Numbered from the stretch's first letter, positions 7,357 through 17,343 are shown. The stretch is 64,000 nucleotides of DNA from Spirosoma rigui (GCF_002067135.1 NZ_CP020105.1:2542001-2606000), one strand, 5' to 3'. Notes: generated by a model not told the origin, from the sequence alone. Numbers and translations: made by a program.

Positions 7357-10300
7357 ATGAATCTAATACGATCAGCGTTACGCAAGCCAATAACAGTCCT
7401 GGTATTAGTTGCTAGCTTATTTTTCTTCGGTATAAGTGCAGTCCGTACCATCAAGATTGACATTTTCCCCAACCTCAATTTACCGGTCATTTATATTTCG
7501 CAACCATTTGGTGGGTATACCCCCAACCAGATGGAATCGTTTTTCGGTAAGCAGTATGTCAACCTGTTGCTCTACGTATCCGGCGTCAAGAGCATCGAAA
7601 CCAAAAATATTCAGGGATTAACGCTGCTCAAGCTATCGTTCTACGAAGGTACCAACATGGCGCAGGCAGCCGCTGAGGTGTCCGCCTATTCAAACCGGGC
7701 GCAGGCGATCTTTCCGCCCGGCTCCCAACCGCCCTTCATCCTGCGGTTCGATGCGTCGACGCTGCCCGTGGGCCAGCTGGTACTCAGCAGTCCCAACCGC
7801 TCCAACAACGAATTACAGGATCTGGCCAACGTATACGTCCGATCGGGCTTCAGCTCGATTCCTGGTCTGGTAGCGCCCGCCCCGTTCGGGGGTAACTCCC
7901 GAACGATCGTTATCAAGGCAGATCCATCTTTACTGCGTTCACACAACCTCACGCCCGATCAACTCGTGGCGGCCCTCCGTATTAACAACCAGGCCAGCCC
8001 GGCCGGTAACGTCCGGATCGGTGACCTGAATTACTTCACGCCCGCCAACACCACCCTCAGAACGCTTAAGGATTTTGAAAATATTCCGCTCTATACCGGT
8101 ACGGTCCAGAACCTGTTCCTGAAAGACGTAGCAACGATTGAAGATGGGGCCGACATCACGGCGGGATACGTACTGGTCAACGGCAAACGGTCGGTTTATC
8201 TGCCCATTACCAAATCGTCCGATGCGTCGACCTGGGAGGTGGTGCAGAACTTAAAGGCGGCACTGCCCCGGTTCCAGGCCCTGTTGCCCGAAGATGTGAA
8301 GCTGACCTATACCTTCGATCAGTCGGTCTACGTTATCAACGCCGTTGAAAGCCTCATGACCGAGGGGGCCATTGGGGCTATCCTGACGGGTCTGATGGTG
8401 CTGCTCTTCCTGGGCGATGCGCGGGGTGCGCTGATCGTCATCATCACCATTCCAACCTGTATCATTTCGGGGGTTCTATTCCTGTCGCTGCTGGGTCAGA
8501 CCATCAATATCATGACGCTCAGCGGTCTGTCACTGGCCATCGGTATTCTGGTCGATGAGTCGACGGTAACGATCGAGAATATCCACCAGCATATGGATAT
8601 GGGGAAACCCAAGGTGCTGGCGATCTGGGACGCCTGTAAGGAGATTGCCTTCTCCAAGCTCCTGATTCTGTTCTGTATTCTGGCCGTGTTCGCGCCTGCC
8701 TTTACCATGACGGGTATTCCCGGCGCGCTGTTCCTGCCGCTGGCACTGGCGATCTCGTTCTCGATGATCACGTCTTACGTGATGGCGCAGACGCTGGTAC
8801 CCGTGCTGGCCAACTGGATGATGAAGGAGCACAAGCACGTGAGTAACGGCCAGCACATTCCCAAACCCAAGAGCCGTATCCGGCGGTTGCTGCGGATGAG
8901 CAGCAAAGCCAACGGTCGGGATGACCGGGCCGCGCTGTTGCGGGAGAAAGAAATTCTGGCTAACCGGGAAGACCTCGACAACGACGGTAAGATCAACCTG
9001 TTTGAACGGGTGCGGGCGCGGTTCAACCGGTTCATTGCCCGTACGATTCCGTACCGTAAACCCATCGTGCTGATCTACGTCGTAGGAGCCATGGGGCTGG
9101 CCCTCCTGCTGATTACGACGATTGGCCGCGACGTATTGCCTAAGGTGGAAGGTGAGCAGTTTCAGGTACGTTTGCGGGCTCCGGACGGTACCCGGCTCGA
9201 AAAGACCGAGACAACCATGCTCAAAGCCATCGACGTGCTCTACGGTATCGTCGGCAAAGAAAATGTGGAGATCACATCGGCAATGGTCGGGATGCACGGT
9301 TCGCAGTTCTCCACCAGTCCCATCTATCTTTTTATGGCCGGGCCACAGGAGGGTGTGTTGCAGGTGAGCCTCAAATCGGACTACGACACCGACCTCGACC
9401 AGCTAAAAGACAAGTTTCGGGGGCGGATGAAAAAGGAACTGCCCGATATTAAGTTGTCCTTCGAACCAATCGAACTGACCGACAAAATTCTGAGCCAGGG
9501 ATCGCCAACGCCCATTGAGGTGAAACTGTCGGGTAAGAACAAGAAGCAAAACGAAGAGTATGCCAACAAGGTAATCGCCAAACTGAACGAAATTCCGTAC
9601 CTGCGCGATGTTCAGATCGGTCAGTCGACCAAGTACCCCACCATCGATGTCACCATCGACCGCACACGCGCGTCTCAGTTGGGCACCGACATATCGGCCA
9701 TTTCGCGCTCGCTGATTGCCTCGACTTCATCCTCCCGTCTGACCGAAAAAAGTGTGTGGATCGATCCGAAATCAGGACAGAGCTACAGCGTTCAGGTGCA
9801 GGTACCCGAAAATCAGATGGCCAGTGTGAGCGATCTGGGCGAGATACCTATTCTGCCAAACACCAACCGGCCCGTGTTGAGCGATGTCGCGACCCTGCAA
9901 AAAGGGACCACCAATGGCGAAAACGATAACCTGGGTGCTATTCCGGTGCTGTCGGTGACGGCGAATCTGAACGATATGGATCTGGGAACGGCGGCTACGG
10001 CGGTGCAGAAAGCCATCGACTCGCTGGGCGATCCTCCGCGGGGATTGACCATCAAAATGCAGGGCCTGAGCCAGGTGTTGATCGATACACTCGATAGTCT
10101 GCAAAATGGACTGCTGGTAGCCATCGTGGTGATCTTTCTGATGCTGGCGGCCAACTTCCAGTCGTTTAAAGTGTCGCTGGTCGTGCTGTGCACCGTACCG
10201 GCCGTACTGGTTGGGTCGCTGGCGCTGCTGATGCTCACCGGCTCAACGCTTAATCTCCAGTCGTATATGGGCATGATTATGTCGGTGGGGGTGTCCATCT

Positions 10301-10659
10301 CCAATGCGGTGCTGCTGGTCACCAACGCCGAAGAGCTACGCATGCGTAACGGCGATGCGCTACTGTCGGCCAAAGAAGCGGCTTCGGTCCGGATTCGTCC
10401 TATCCTGATGACCAGCGTTGCGATGGTTGTGGGTATGATTCCTATGGCCTCGGGGCTGGGTGAAGGTGGTTCGCAGGCAGCTCCGCTGGGTCGGGCCGTG
10501 ATTGGTGGTTTGATCGCGTCGACATTTGCGGCCCTGTTTATTCTGCCGTTGGTGTTTGCCTGGGTGCAGGAGAAAACCTCTACCGACTCGGTATCGCTGG
10601 ACCCTGAAGACAAAGACAGTAAATTTTATATTCCCTCCCCCTATGAATCGGCTAACTGA
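7357..10659 (+). CDS. RND efflux transporter permease
   Basis: 1100-residue inner-membrane pump of the AcrB/MdtB (HAE1-like) family that exports drugs or other compounds using the proton gradient. The first helix (LVLVASLFFFGISA), the periplasmic porter domains, the six-helix blocks near 330-490 and 560-1090, and the usual internal duplication are visible. The proton-relay helix reads GILVDESTVTIEN, so the usual Asp-Asp pair is Asp400-Glu401, and the AcrB TM10 Lys position appears not to be Lys (VSISNAVLLV). The cytoplasmic loop between the halves (about 500-560) is long, charged and contains a complete EF-hand loop (DLDNDGKINLFE, 539-550). The stop overlaps the adaptor gene by 17 bases. No TolC-like gene follows, so the outer-membrane partner must be elsewhere. 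Confidence 0.95.
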   Translation: MNLIRSALRKPITVLVLVASLFFFGISAVRTIKIDIFPNLNLPVIYISQPFGGYTPNQMESFFGKQYVNLLLYVSGVKSIETKNIQGLTLLKLSFYEGTNMAQAAAEVSAYSNRAQAIFPPGSQPPFILRFDASTLPVGQLVLSSPNRSNNELQDLANVYVRSGFSSIPGLVAPAPFGGNSRTIVIKADPSLLRSHNLTPDQLVAALRINNQASPAGNVRIGDLNYFTPANTTLRTLKDFENIPLYTGTVQNLFLKDVATIEDGADITAGYVLVNGKRSVYLPITKSSDASTWEVVQNLKAALPRFQALLPEDVKLTYTFDQSVYVINAVESLMTEGAIGAILTGLMVLLFLGDARGALIVIITIPTCIISGVLFLSLLGQTINIMTLSGLSLAIGILVDESTVTIENIHQHMDMGKPKVLAIWDACKEIAFSKLLILFCILAVFAPAFTMTGIPGALFLPLALAISFSMITSYVMAQTLVPVLANWMMKEHKHVSNGQHIPKPKSRIRRLLRMSSKANGRDDRAALLREKEILANREDLDNDGKINLFERVRARFNRFIARTIPYRKPIVLIYVVGAMGLALLLITTIGRDVLPKVEGEQFQVRLRAPDGTRLEKTETTMLKAIDVLYGIVGKENVEITSAMVGMHGSQFSTSPIYLFMAGPQEGVLQVSLKSDYDTDLDQLKDKFRGRMKKELPDIKLSFEPIELTDKILSQGSPTPIEVKLSGKNKKQNEEYANKVIAKLNEIPYLRDVQIGQSTKYPTIDVTIDRTRASQLGTDISAISRSLIASTSSSRLTEKSVWIDPKSGQSYSVQVQVPENQMASVSDLGEIPILPNTNRPVLSDVATLQKGTTNGENDNLGAIPVLSVTANLNDMDLGTAATAVQKAIDSLGDPPRGLTIKMQGLSQVLIDTLDSLQNGLLVAIVVIFLMLAANFQSFKVSLVVLCTVPAVLVGSLALLMLTGSTLNLQSYMGMIMSVGVSISNAVLLVTNAEELRMRNGDALLSAKEAASVRIRPILMTSVAMVVGMIPMASGLGEGGSQAAPLGRAVIGGLIASTFAALFILPLVFAWVQEKTSTDSVSLDPEDKDSKFYIPSPYESAN

Positions 10660-11785
10660 TAAAATTTCCTATAGCATCCTTACGGCTTTCGGTAGCCTGT
10701 TTTTGTTCGGTACGTTAAGCGGTTGTCATTCATCGGCGGGCAAAGAAGGCGAAAAGGACGATGTGAAAACTAAAACCGAAGCGGTAGAAGCCCCGGCGGC
10801 CGTTGAGGTATTCAGCCTGCAGCGCGGCAAGCTGGCGTCGTCGCTGCAGGTGCCGGGCGAACTGGTAGCGTACCGGGATGTGGACATTTACGCCAAAGTA
10901 AGCGGGTACATCAAAACGCTGAACGTTGATATAGGCTCCGAGGTAAAACAGGGTCAACTGCTCGCCTTGGCCGAAGCACCCGAACTCAGCGCGCAATTGT
11001 CATCGGCCGAGTCGAAGCTGAAAGCCCAAGAGGCACTCTCCATTGCCAGCCGGGCCAACTACGAGCGTATTCTTGAAGCCAGTAAGTTCTCGGGTGCCGT
11101 ATCGAAAAACGACGTTGACCAGGCGCTGGCCAAACGCAACGCCGACAATGCCCAGCTTGAAGCCGCTAAATCAGCCTATCGCGAAGTGGCAAACCTACGG
11201 CAGTACTTACAGATTCGCGCGCCCTTCGGCGGTATCATCAGCGCCCGTAATGCCAGCACGGGTGCCTACATCGGGCCGGCGGGCAAGGGTTCTGAATTTC
11301 CGCTTTTTGTGCTCACCGAGCAGAAGCGGCTTCGTCTTGTCATCTCGGTGCCCGAAGCCTATACGGGCTACGTCGATCAGAACAACCAGGTAAGCTTCAA
11401 CGTCAAAGCCTTCCCCGACCAGAAATTTACGGGGCAGGTAAAACGACAGTCAGGAGCGCTCGACAAGCGGCTTCGTTCAGAGCGCGTAGAAGTCGACGTG
11501 ATGAACAGCGATAAAAAACTTCTGCCTGGCATGATTGCCGAGGTAACCGTACCGTTGCCCACGAAAAGTAACACCCTGATCGCCCCAAAATCGGCCATAG
11601 TAAACTCGTCAACCGGCGTGTTTGTGATCCGGGTGAAAGATAACAAGGCCGAATGGGTACCCGTGAAGCGGGGTCTGGAAGCCGACGAGAAAGTTGAACT
11701 CTTTGGTCCCTTGAACGAAGGCGACAAGCTCATTAAGACGGCCAGCGAAGAAATTCGGGACGGGTCGCCCGTAACGGTCAAGTAA
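10643..11785 (+). CDS. RND efflux periplasmic adaptor lipoprotein
   Basis: 380-residue membrane fusion protein (HlyD/AcrA family) that links the pump to an outer-membrane channel. The ATG at 10643 is chosen because it gives a lipoprotein signal peptide (LFLFGTLSGC, lipobox LSGC); the open frame extends upstream inside the pump gene without family likeness. After a charged linker come the first half of the biotinyl-like barrel (VSGYIKTLNVDIGSEVKQGQ), an alpha-helical hairpin (about 110-185), the second half (LQIRAPFGGIISARNAS) and the beta-barrel and membrane-proximal domains. It overlaps the permease gene by 17 bases, so the two are co-translated. Confidence 0.95.
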   Translation: MNRLTDKISYSILTAFGSLFLFGTLSGCHSSAGKEGEKDDVKTKTEAVEAPAAVEVFSLQRGKLASSLQVPGELVAYRDVDIYAKVSGYIKTLNVDIGSEVKQGQLLALAEAPELSAQLSSAESKLKAQEALSIASRANYERILEASKFSGAVSKNDVDQALAKRNADNAQLEAAKSAYREVANLRQYLQIRAPFGGIISARNASTGAYIGPAGKGSEFPLFVLTEQKRLRLVISVPEAYTGYVDQNNQVSFNVKAFPDQKFTGQVKRQSGALDKRLRSERVEVDVMNSDKKLLPGMIAEVTVPLPTKSNTLIAPKSAIVNSSTGVFVIRVKDNKAEWVPVKRGLEADEKVELFGPLNEGDKLIKTASEEIRDGSPVTVK

Positions 11786-11797
11786 TAGCAAGAAAGC

Positions 11798-11827
11798 GGC
11801 AGGGGCAGATTTGCGTCTGCCCCTGCC
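11798..11827. terminator. Bidirectional terminator hairpin
   Basis: Perfect 12-base arms (GGCAGGGGCAGA and TCTGCCCCTGCC) around a 6-base loop between the convergent adaptor and M24 peptidase genes. It lacks a strong T-run on either side, so it may depend on stem strength. Confidence 0.7.
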
Positions 11828-11852
11828 CCAACCACCAAAACCACGGAACTGA

Positions 11853-13235
11853 TTACTTGACGTAGCCCAGTTTTCTTGGTATTGTGAAAATTTCGGTCTG
11901 GCGGCCGTCGATGTAGCGGAACGACTGACCGTCGAAGAAACCATCTTCTTCGAGCATGATGCGGATGGTCTTTTTCCAGTCGGGGAGTTCCACGGCGGCA
12001 TTGAGTTCGATGGAATAGGCCGTATTGGCCAGGAGGGGGTAATCACCCGATCCCGCTACGCCTTTCTGCTGATCCCACAGGCCGATGGTTGGCCCGGCCG
12101 CGTGGCCGTGTACCCCGATGGGGTGCGAATAAATGGTACCGTTGATACCTTCTTTCTTCGCCTGATCCAGTGCGGCCAGCAGCAGTTGGTTACCCGTTCG
12201 GCCCGCTCTGAACTGATCGGTCAGGATTTCCTGCAGGCGATTTCCCTGTTTGAACGCAGCTTTGATCGACTCGGGAACGTCTGTTTCGCCGGGTTTCAGG
12301 ATATAGGCGTGTTGCTGCTGGTCGGTATTCAGGCGCAGGTAGGTAATGCCAAAGTCAACGTGGATCAGATCGCCCGGCATAATTACCTGTTTGTCGGGCC
12401 GTTTCGAGAACGTGCGGAGATGGTTGAAATCATTCTGATCGGGCCGCTGTACATCAACCGTCGGATGAAACCAGGTATCCAGTCCGAGGCTGGTGATGCG
12501 CTGCCGGAACCACCACACCACATCGTCGGTCGTGGTCACGCCCGGCTGAATGACCGCTTCTGAGAAACCTTCCTGAATGATCTGGTGCGACAGCCGGCAG
12601 ATCATGGGGTAAAGTGTCATTTCCTTTTCGGTTCGGGTTTCGAGCCAGCCCACGGCAACTTTCTCCGCCGATACAATTCGTTTCTGATACGTATCGGGTA
12701 GTTTCTCCAGAAACTCCTTGTGTTCGGTGAACGATAGGCCATCGGCGTGGGCGTAGTTGGTCGATGTGTTCAGCCCAATTTTTTTAGGCTTCCGGTCTTC
12801 GATGATCTTGGCCAGGGCTTCCCACTGGTTAGGCCGCACATCAATGTCCCAGGCTCCTTTCAGTAGATTGCCCACGTCGTAGCGGGCAATGGCCAGTTTC
12901 TCAATTCCTTTGTCGACTCCCTTGGCATCGACTCCCTGATCGTAGAACACCATAATGGTGCGTCGACGGGCCGACAGCCAGGTGCTGGGCAGCATCGTCT
13001 TCAGTACGGGATCTTCGTTGTATTCGCGCGAGATAATAATCCACATGTCCAGCCCTTCGCGACGCATGAGCTGGGGTAGCAGGTTGGTAAATCGGTCTTC
13101 CAGCATTTCATCGACGAGACGTGCCCGGTCCCGTTCGGTCAGGATGGCAACGTCCGGGTAGGTGGCGGCAGGCTGCGCGACGGCGTTGATGGTGATGAAG
13201 AGAAAAAACAGGGGTGTAAAGAGACGTTTTAACAT
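11853..13235 (-). CDS. Secreted M24 family metallopeptidase (Xaa-Pro aminopeptidase-like)
   Basis: 460 residues from the ATG at 13235, chosen because it opens a signal peptide (MLKRLFTPLFFLFITINAVAQ). The N-terminal half (about 25-220) is a creatinase-like domain and the C-terminal half the pita-bread catalytic domain. The five expected metal ligands are present: Asp294 in IHVDFG, Asp305 in LNTDQQQ, His near 378 in VHGHAAGP, Glu410 in YSIELN and Glu near 430 in MLEEDGFF. It should therefore be an active dinuclear metal enzyme removing N-terminal residues ahead of proline in the periplasm or outside. It is transcribed alone, convergent with the efflux operon. Confidence 0.92.
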   Translation of the reverse strand: MLKRLFTPLFFLFITINAVAQPAATYPDVAILTERDRARLVDEMLEDRFTNLLPQLMRREGLDMWIIISREYNEDPVLKTMLPSTWLSARRRTIMVFYDQGVDAKGVDKGIEKLAIARYDVGNLLKGAWDIDVRPNQWEALAKIIEDRKPKKIGLNTSTNYAHADGLSFTEHKEFLEKLPDTYQKRIVSAEKVAVGWLETRTEKEMTLYPMICRLSHQIIQEGFSEAVIQPGVTTTDDVVWWFRQRITSLGLDTWFHPTVDVQRPDQNDFNHLRTFSKRPDKQVIMPGDLIHVDFGITYLRLNTDQQQHAYILKPGETDVPESIKAAFKQGNRLQEILTDQFRAGRTGNQLLLAALDQAKKEGINGTIYSHPIGVHGHAAGPTIGLWDQQKGVAGSGDYPLLANTAYSIELNAAVELPDWKKTIRIMLEEDGFFDGQSFRYIDGRQTEIFTIPRKLGYVK

Positions 13236-13452
13236 ACAGGCTGGTACAGTTTGGGGCAATATACACACGCGCTTAGGGATTTTTAACAAATGCGCCGGGC
13301 AACGATTTGGCCGATAAGTGCATCATCTCTGTGGAATGAGAGGTACTTGACGCGTTAAACCCGTAAAAACGGCCGTTTGTGGAGGAACACGCGGTCGGCT
13401 CTCGTTCCTTTAGTACATTCGGGGAGGAAGTTCGCCACAATACGCACGTTTC

Positions 13453-16146
13453 ATGAAGTTCTGTTTATTGCTCTTTACACTGTTAACCGTAGCTGCTCAC
13501 GCTCAAACGGGTTTACGCGGTACGGTTAAAAACGCACAGGGCGATGTTTTGCCTTACGCAGCGGTCATTATCAAGGGAACCCCCTCCGGTACAATCACCA
13601 ATGCCGAAGGGCGGTACGAAATCGCGCTGGCACCCGGTACCTACGAAGTTGTCTTTCAGTTTCTGGGCTTCCAGTCGGTGCAGAAGCCAGCCGTTGTCAG
13701 CACTGGTTACGCTACGCTCGACGTCACGCTGGAAGAGCAGGCCTTCCGGCTGGCGGAGGTTCAGACCAAAGCCGGTAATGAAGATCCGGCCTACACCATC
13801 ATGCGCCGGGCAATTGCCAAAAGCCGGTTCCACCAGTTACAGGTGCAGCGGTTCCGGGCGCGGGTCTACACCAAGTCGAGCGCGACCATCACCGACTTGC
13901 CAAACCTCGCCGAGATGGCGTTTCGCAAGCAGTTGAAAGAAGCCGAGCGGGATTTCAACTTTAAAGTCGGCGTTCCCATTCTGAACGAGAACGTATCGGA
14001 AGTGTCATTTAGCCAGCCCAATACGTATCGGCAGAAGGTCATTGCCAACCGCAACTCGCAGGGCGATTTCCTGAATCCGAGCCGCTTTTTCAACGTTAGC
14101 TTCTACTCGCCAACTGTATCGGATGTCGTTTCGCCCTTATCGCCGAAAGCCTTTGCCTACTACAAGTTCGAATACAAAGGCACTTTCCGCGAACAGGGAC
14201 CTGATGGCGTTCCGGTCGAAATCAGCAAGATTCAGGTTATCCCGCGCCAGTACGGTGAGGGCGTTTTCCGGGGATCGATCTTCATCATCGAAAATACCTG
14301 GGCTATTCACAGTCTGCAGCTGGAAACAGTAAACAACATCGGGTTGTCGTTCACGATCCGGCACGTGTGCAGTCCCGTAAAAGGCGTCTGGATGCCAACC
14401 AATCAGCGTTATAACGTAGCCGGTTCCTACTTGGGCGTAAAAGGACACGGGCAGTACGTGCGTAGTATCACCTTCAACGAATTTGTGGTCAACCCGGCTT
14501 TTGTAGAGGACATTCAGGTGGCCGACGAGAAAAAGGGACCCCCGTCCGAGACGCTGGCCAAGCGGGACATCAAGGGTAAGCAACTGGAAGACCTGGTGAA
14601 AAAACAAAAAGAGTTCTCGACCAAGAATCTGCGTCAGATGGTCAAGGAGTACGAAAAACAGGAAAAACTGGCCCGCAAGAACCGAAAAGAAGACGTAACC
14701 GTCGTGCGCGATGATTCGCTCGTGATTGACTCGCTGGCTCAGAAACGCTCCAACATGTTCTGGGACTCACTGCGGTCAGTCCCGCTGACGAATGCAGAAG
14801 CGAAAAGCTACCAAAAATACGACAGCCTGAAAATTGTCCGGACGGTTGATAAAGTGAAAGTCGACAGCACCGGTAAGCGTGATACAACCCGCAAGGCACC
14901 CAACCGGTTTTCGCCGGGGCAGTTACTATCGGGCAAGACGTGGGCCCTGAACAAACAAACGGCGCTGATCTACACCAGTCCGATTACCCGAATTGAGTAC
15001 AATACGGTCGAAGGATACGCCATCGAAGGGGCGCTCAACCTGCGCTATCGGGCAAAAGTTGATTCGATCAGTCGCTTCCGGCAGATTCCCCTGGGCGAGT
15101 GGAACATCGGCGGTACGGGTCGCTACCAGTTTGGCCGGAAGCAACTGGTGGGGTTTGGTCTGGCCAGCTACCAGCACAAGAATACGAAAGTAAGCCTGTC
15201 GGGCGGGCGGTACCTGTACCAGTTTAACCCCGAAAACCCCATCAGCCCGGTACTGAACACCCTGACGACGCTGCTGTTCGAGCAGAATTTTGCCAAGCTA
15301 TACCAGAAAGATTTCGTAAACCTGACCGTCACCGCATCGCCATTCAACGAGCGGGTGATGCTGACTGGCAGTATCGAACAGGCACAGCGGGCGGAACTGG
15401 CTAACTTTAAAGAGGACATCAAGCCGTGGATCAACTGGCGGAATCGCACTTTCACGCCCAACCGGCCCGGAAATGCCGAACTGAACGGGACCGAGTCGAC
15501 AGGCTTTCCGCGGCATCAGGCTACGGTCCTGGACCTGACCGCTTCGGGTCGGCTGGGTGCTACCCAGTACGTTATTCGAAACGGTCGGCGGACGGCCCGA
15601 CGGGATAACGATAGTCCCTTGCTTACCGTGAATTACCGCAAAGGTATGGGTGATGTTGACTACGATTTTCTACAGGTGTCCGTTGCCCATTCGTTTGAGA
15701 CGGGTATCCGTAGCCGGTTGAATTATAAACTGGCCGCTGGTGCGTTTCTGAACGATAATAAACTGTATTTCCCCGACTTCAAACACTTCGCCGGTAACGA
15801 ATTCTTCCTCCAGCAGGGTGATGTGGTATCGGGGTTCCGGCTGCTACCGTACTACCAGTACAGCACGGGCAAGCGGTTTGCCGAAGCCCATGTGCTGGCT
15901 GAGTTTCGCAAGTTTCTGATCACGCAGCTAACCCTAGTCCGACTGACAGGATTGAAGGAGAACGTATTCGTACATTATCTCTATACGCCCGCGTCGAAAA
16001 ACTACACTGAAGTCGGTTATGGTCTCGACGGGCTCATTCCGCAGGTGCTCCCTTTCTTCCGGGTTGAAGTGATTTCGCAGTGGCAGGACGCCCGCTACAA
16101 AGGTCTCGGTTTTCGGATCGGCACAACGCTCAAATTCGGTCGGTAA
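13453..16146 (+). CDS. DUF5686 / carboxypeptidase-like regulatory domain outer-membrane protein
   Basis: 897 residues with a clear signal peptide (MKFCLLLFTLLTVAAHAQ). Residues about 20-105 form a carboxypeptidase D regulatory-like beta-sandwich (LRGTVKNAQGDVLPYAAV, then GTYEVVFQFLGF) as seen at the front of many TonB-linked and secreted Bacteroidota proteins. The remainder matches the DUF5686 pattern: a charged helical section near 370-430, then a long C-terminal half rich in alternating polar and aromatic residues ending in IGTTLKFGR, as in outer-membrane beta-barrels. The role of DUF5686 is not known. The gene stands alone. A near-match promoter box (TACATTCG) lies about 35 bases upstream. 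Confidence 0.85.
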   Translation: MKFCLLLFTLLTVAAHAQTGLRGTVKNAQGDVLPYAAVIIKGTPSGTITNAEGRYEIALAPGTYEVVFQFLGFQSVQKPAVVSTGYATLDVTLEEQAFRLAEVQTKAGNEDPAYTIMRRAIAKSRFHQLQVQRFRARVYTKSSATITDLPNLAEMAFRKQLKEAERDFNFKVGVPILNENVSEVSFSQPNTYRQKVIANRNSQGDFLNPSRFFNVSFYSPTVSDVVSPLSPKAFAYYKFEYKGTFREQGPDGVPVEISKIQVIPRQYGEGVFRGSIFIIENTWAIHSLQLETVNNIGLSFTIRHVCSPVKGVWMPTNQRYNVAGSYLGVKGHGQYVRSITFNEFVVNPAFVEDIQVADEKKGPPSETLAKRDIKGKQLEDLVKKQKEFSTKNLRQMVKEYEKQEKLARKNRKEDVTVVRDDSLVIDSLAQKRSNMFWDSLRSVPLTNAEAKSYQKYDSLKIVRTVDKVKVDSTGKRDTTRKAPNRFSPGQLLSGKTWALNKQTALIYTSPITRIEYNTVEGYAIEGALNLRYRAKVDSISRFRQIPLGEWNIGGTGRYQFGRKQLVGFGLASYQHKNTKVSLSGGRYLYQFNPENPISPVLNTLTTLLFEQNFAKLYQKDFVNLTVTASPFNERVMLTGSIEQAQRAELANFKEDIKPWINWRNRTFTPNRPGNAELNGTESTGFPRHQATVLDLTASGRLGATQYVIRNGRRTARRDNDSPLLTVNYRKGMGDVDYDFLQVSVAHSFETGIRSRLNYKLAAGAFLNDNKLYFPDFKHFAGNEFFLQQGDVVSGFRLLPYYQYSTGKRFAEAHVLAEFRKFLITQLTLVRLTGLKENVFVHYLYTPASKNYTEVGYGLDGLIPQVLPFFRVEVISQWQDARYKGLGFRIGTTLKFGR

Positions 16147-16191
16147 GGGTGGATACGTCTAGCATCAGAACATAGGTACCGATGATTAACG

Positions 16192-16224
16192 CTGATTTAA
16201 GCCGCCAAAATCAGTTTAAATCAG
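16192..16224. repeat. Intergenic hairpin in a degenerate ATCAG-rich stretch
   Basis: Perfect 9-base arms (CTGATTTAA and TTAAATCAG) around a 15-base loop, within a 65-base stretch that also contains ATTAACG and ATCCGTGTAATCAGTG. Such AATC(A/C)G(T/C)G-rich intergenic sequence recurs in many bacterial genomes. It may end the DUF5686 transcript, but has no T-run. Confidence 0.5.
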
Positions 16225-16257
16225 TTCTATCCGTGTAATCAGTGTTCTTCTCTTATC

Positions 16258-17343
16258 ATGCAACGACGCGTATTCATTCAAACATCGCTGGCGGCAACAG
16301 CGGGTCTTAGTCAGCTTAGCCTGGCTGCACCGCTGGCCTTACCTGAGCCAAAGCCGAACAAGCTGCCACGCTGGCGGGGTTTCAACCTGCTCGAAAAATT
16401 CGTGGCGGGAAAAACCGGACCCGAACCGGCAGGACCCTATAAAGAGCAGGATTTTGAGATGATTGCCGACTGGGGCTTCAACTTCGTGCGGCTACCCATG
16501 TCGTACCATTGCTGGGCGACACCTGACCCGGCGCACTGGACGAAGCTGGACGAGCGGGTGCTGAAAGAAGTCGATCAGGCCGTGGATTTTGGTAAACAGC
16601 ATAAACTCCACGTCAACCTGAACCTTCACCGCATTCCGGGCTACTGCGTTAATCCACCTGCCGAACCACTCAACCTCTGGACGGATGAGCGCGCGCTTGA
16701 GGCTGCCGTTTTCCACTGGAAACACCTCGCCGAACGCTACAAAGGACGGCCTAACCGGGAGGTGTCATTCGACCTTATCAACGAGCCGAATACGGACGAA
16801 GCGAGTTACGTACGGGTAGTCACGGCGCTGGTCGAAGGGATACGCTCCGTCGACCCGAACCGACTCATTATTGCCGATGGACTGCAGTATGGAAACCAAC
16901 CGGTCGCCAGGCTGGCGAGCCTCAAACTAGCGCAGAGTACTCGGGGCTACCTGCCCATGAATGTCAGCCATTGTAAGGCGGAATGGGTACCTATGCTCAA
17001 GGATTTACCCCCGCCAACCTGGCCGGCTACCTGGATGAATACCACCTGGAACGCTAAAACGCTGAAATCTTTTGCTATCGATCCGTGGAAAAAACTTCAA
17101 AAGCAGGGCGTTGGCGTGCACGTTGGCGAATGGGGCTGTTACAATAAAACGCCCCATGACGTAGCACTTCAGTGGATGGAAGACCAGCTGAAGCTATGGA
17201 AGGAGGCTGGCTGGGGCTGGTCGCTGTGGAATTTCAGAGGGGCGTTTGGCATCCTGAACAGCGAGCGTAGCGATGTCACTTATAAGAACTACAAGGGTAT
17301 GCAACTGGACGAAAAAATGCTGGCCCTGCTGCGTGATTATTGA
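16258..17343 (+). CDS. Glycoside hydrolase family 5 (cellulase-like)
   Basis: 361 residues, a TIM-barrel glycosidase acting on beta-linked glucans or mannans by the retaining mechanism. The acid/base Glu176 lies in LINEPN and the nucleophile Glu291 in HVGEWGCY; other GH5 marks are GFNFVRLPMSY near 73-83 and a closing WGWSLWNFRG. The N-terminus (QRRVFIQTS followed by a hydrophobic stretch ending near AAP) resembles a twin-arginine signal, so the enzyme is probably exported folded. The substrate cannot be named. The gene that follows is also exported with a twin-arginine-like signal. Confidence 0.9.
   Translation: MQRRVFIQTSLAATAGLSQLSLAAPLALPEPKPNKLPRWRGFNLLEKFVAGKTGPEPAGPYKEQDFEMIADWGFNFVRLPMSYHCWATPDPAHWTKLDERVLKEVDQAVDFGKQHKLHVNLNLHRIPGYCVNPPAEPLNLWTDERALEAAVFHWKHLAERYKGRPNREVSFDLINEPNTDEASYVRVVTALVEGIRSVDPNRLIIADGLQYGNQPVARLASLKLAQSTRGYLPMNVSHCKAEWVPMLKDLPPPTWPATWMNTTWNAKTLKSFAIDPWKKLQKQGVGVHVGEWGCYNKTPHDVALQWMEDQLKLWKEAGWGWSLWNFRGAFGILNSERSDVTYKNYKGMQLDEKMLALLRDY

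Noticed and set aside
16182-16245. CRISPR-like or tandem repeat in the ATCAG-rich stretch
   Set aside because: The units are irregular and too short; there are no spacers. Recorded only as a degenerate hairpin region.
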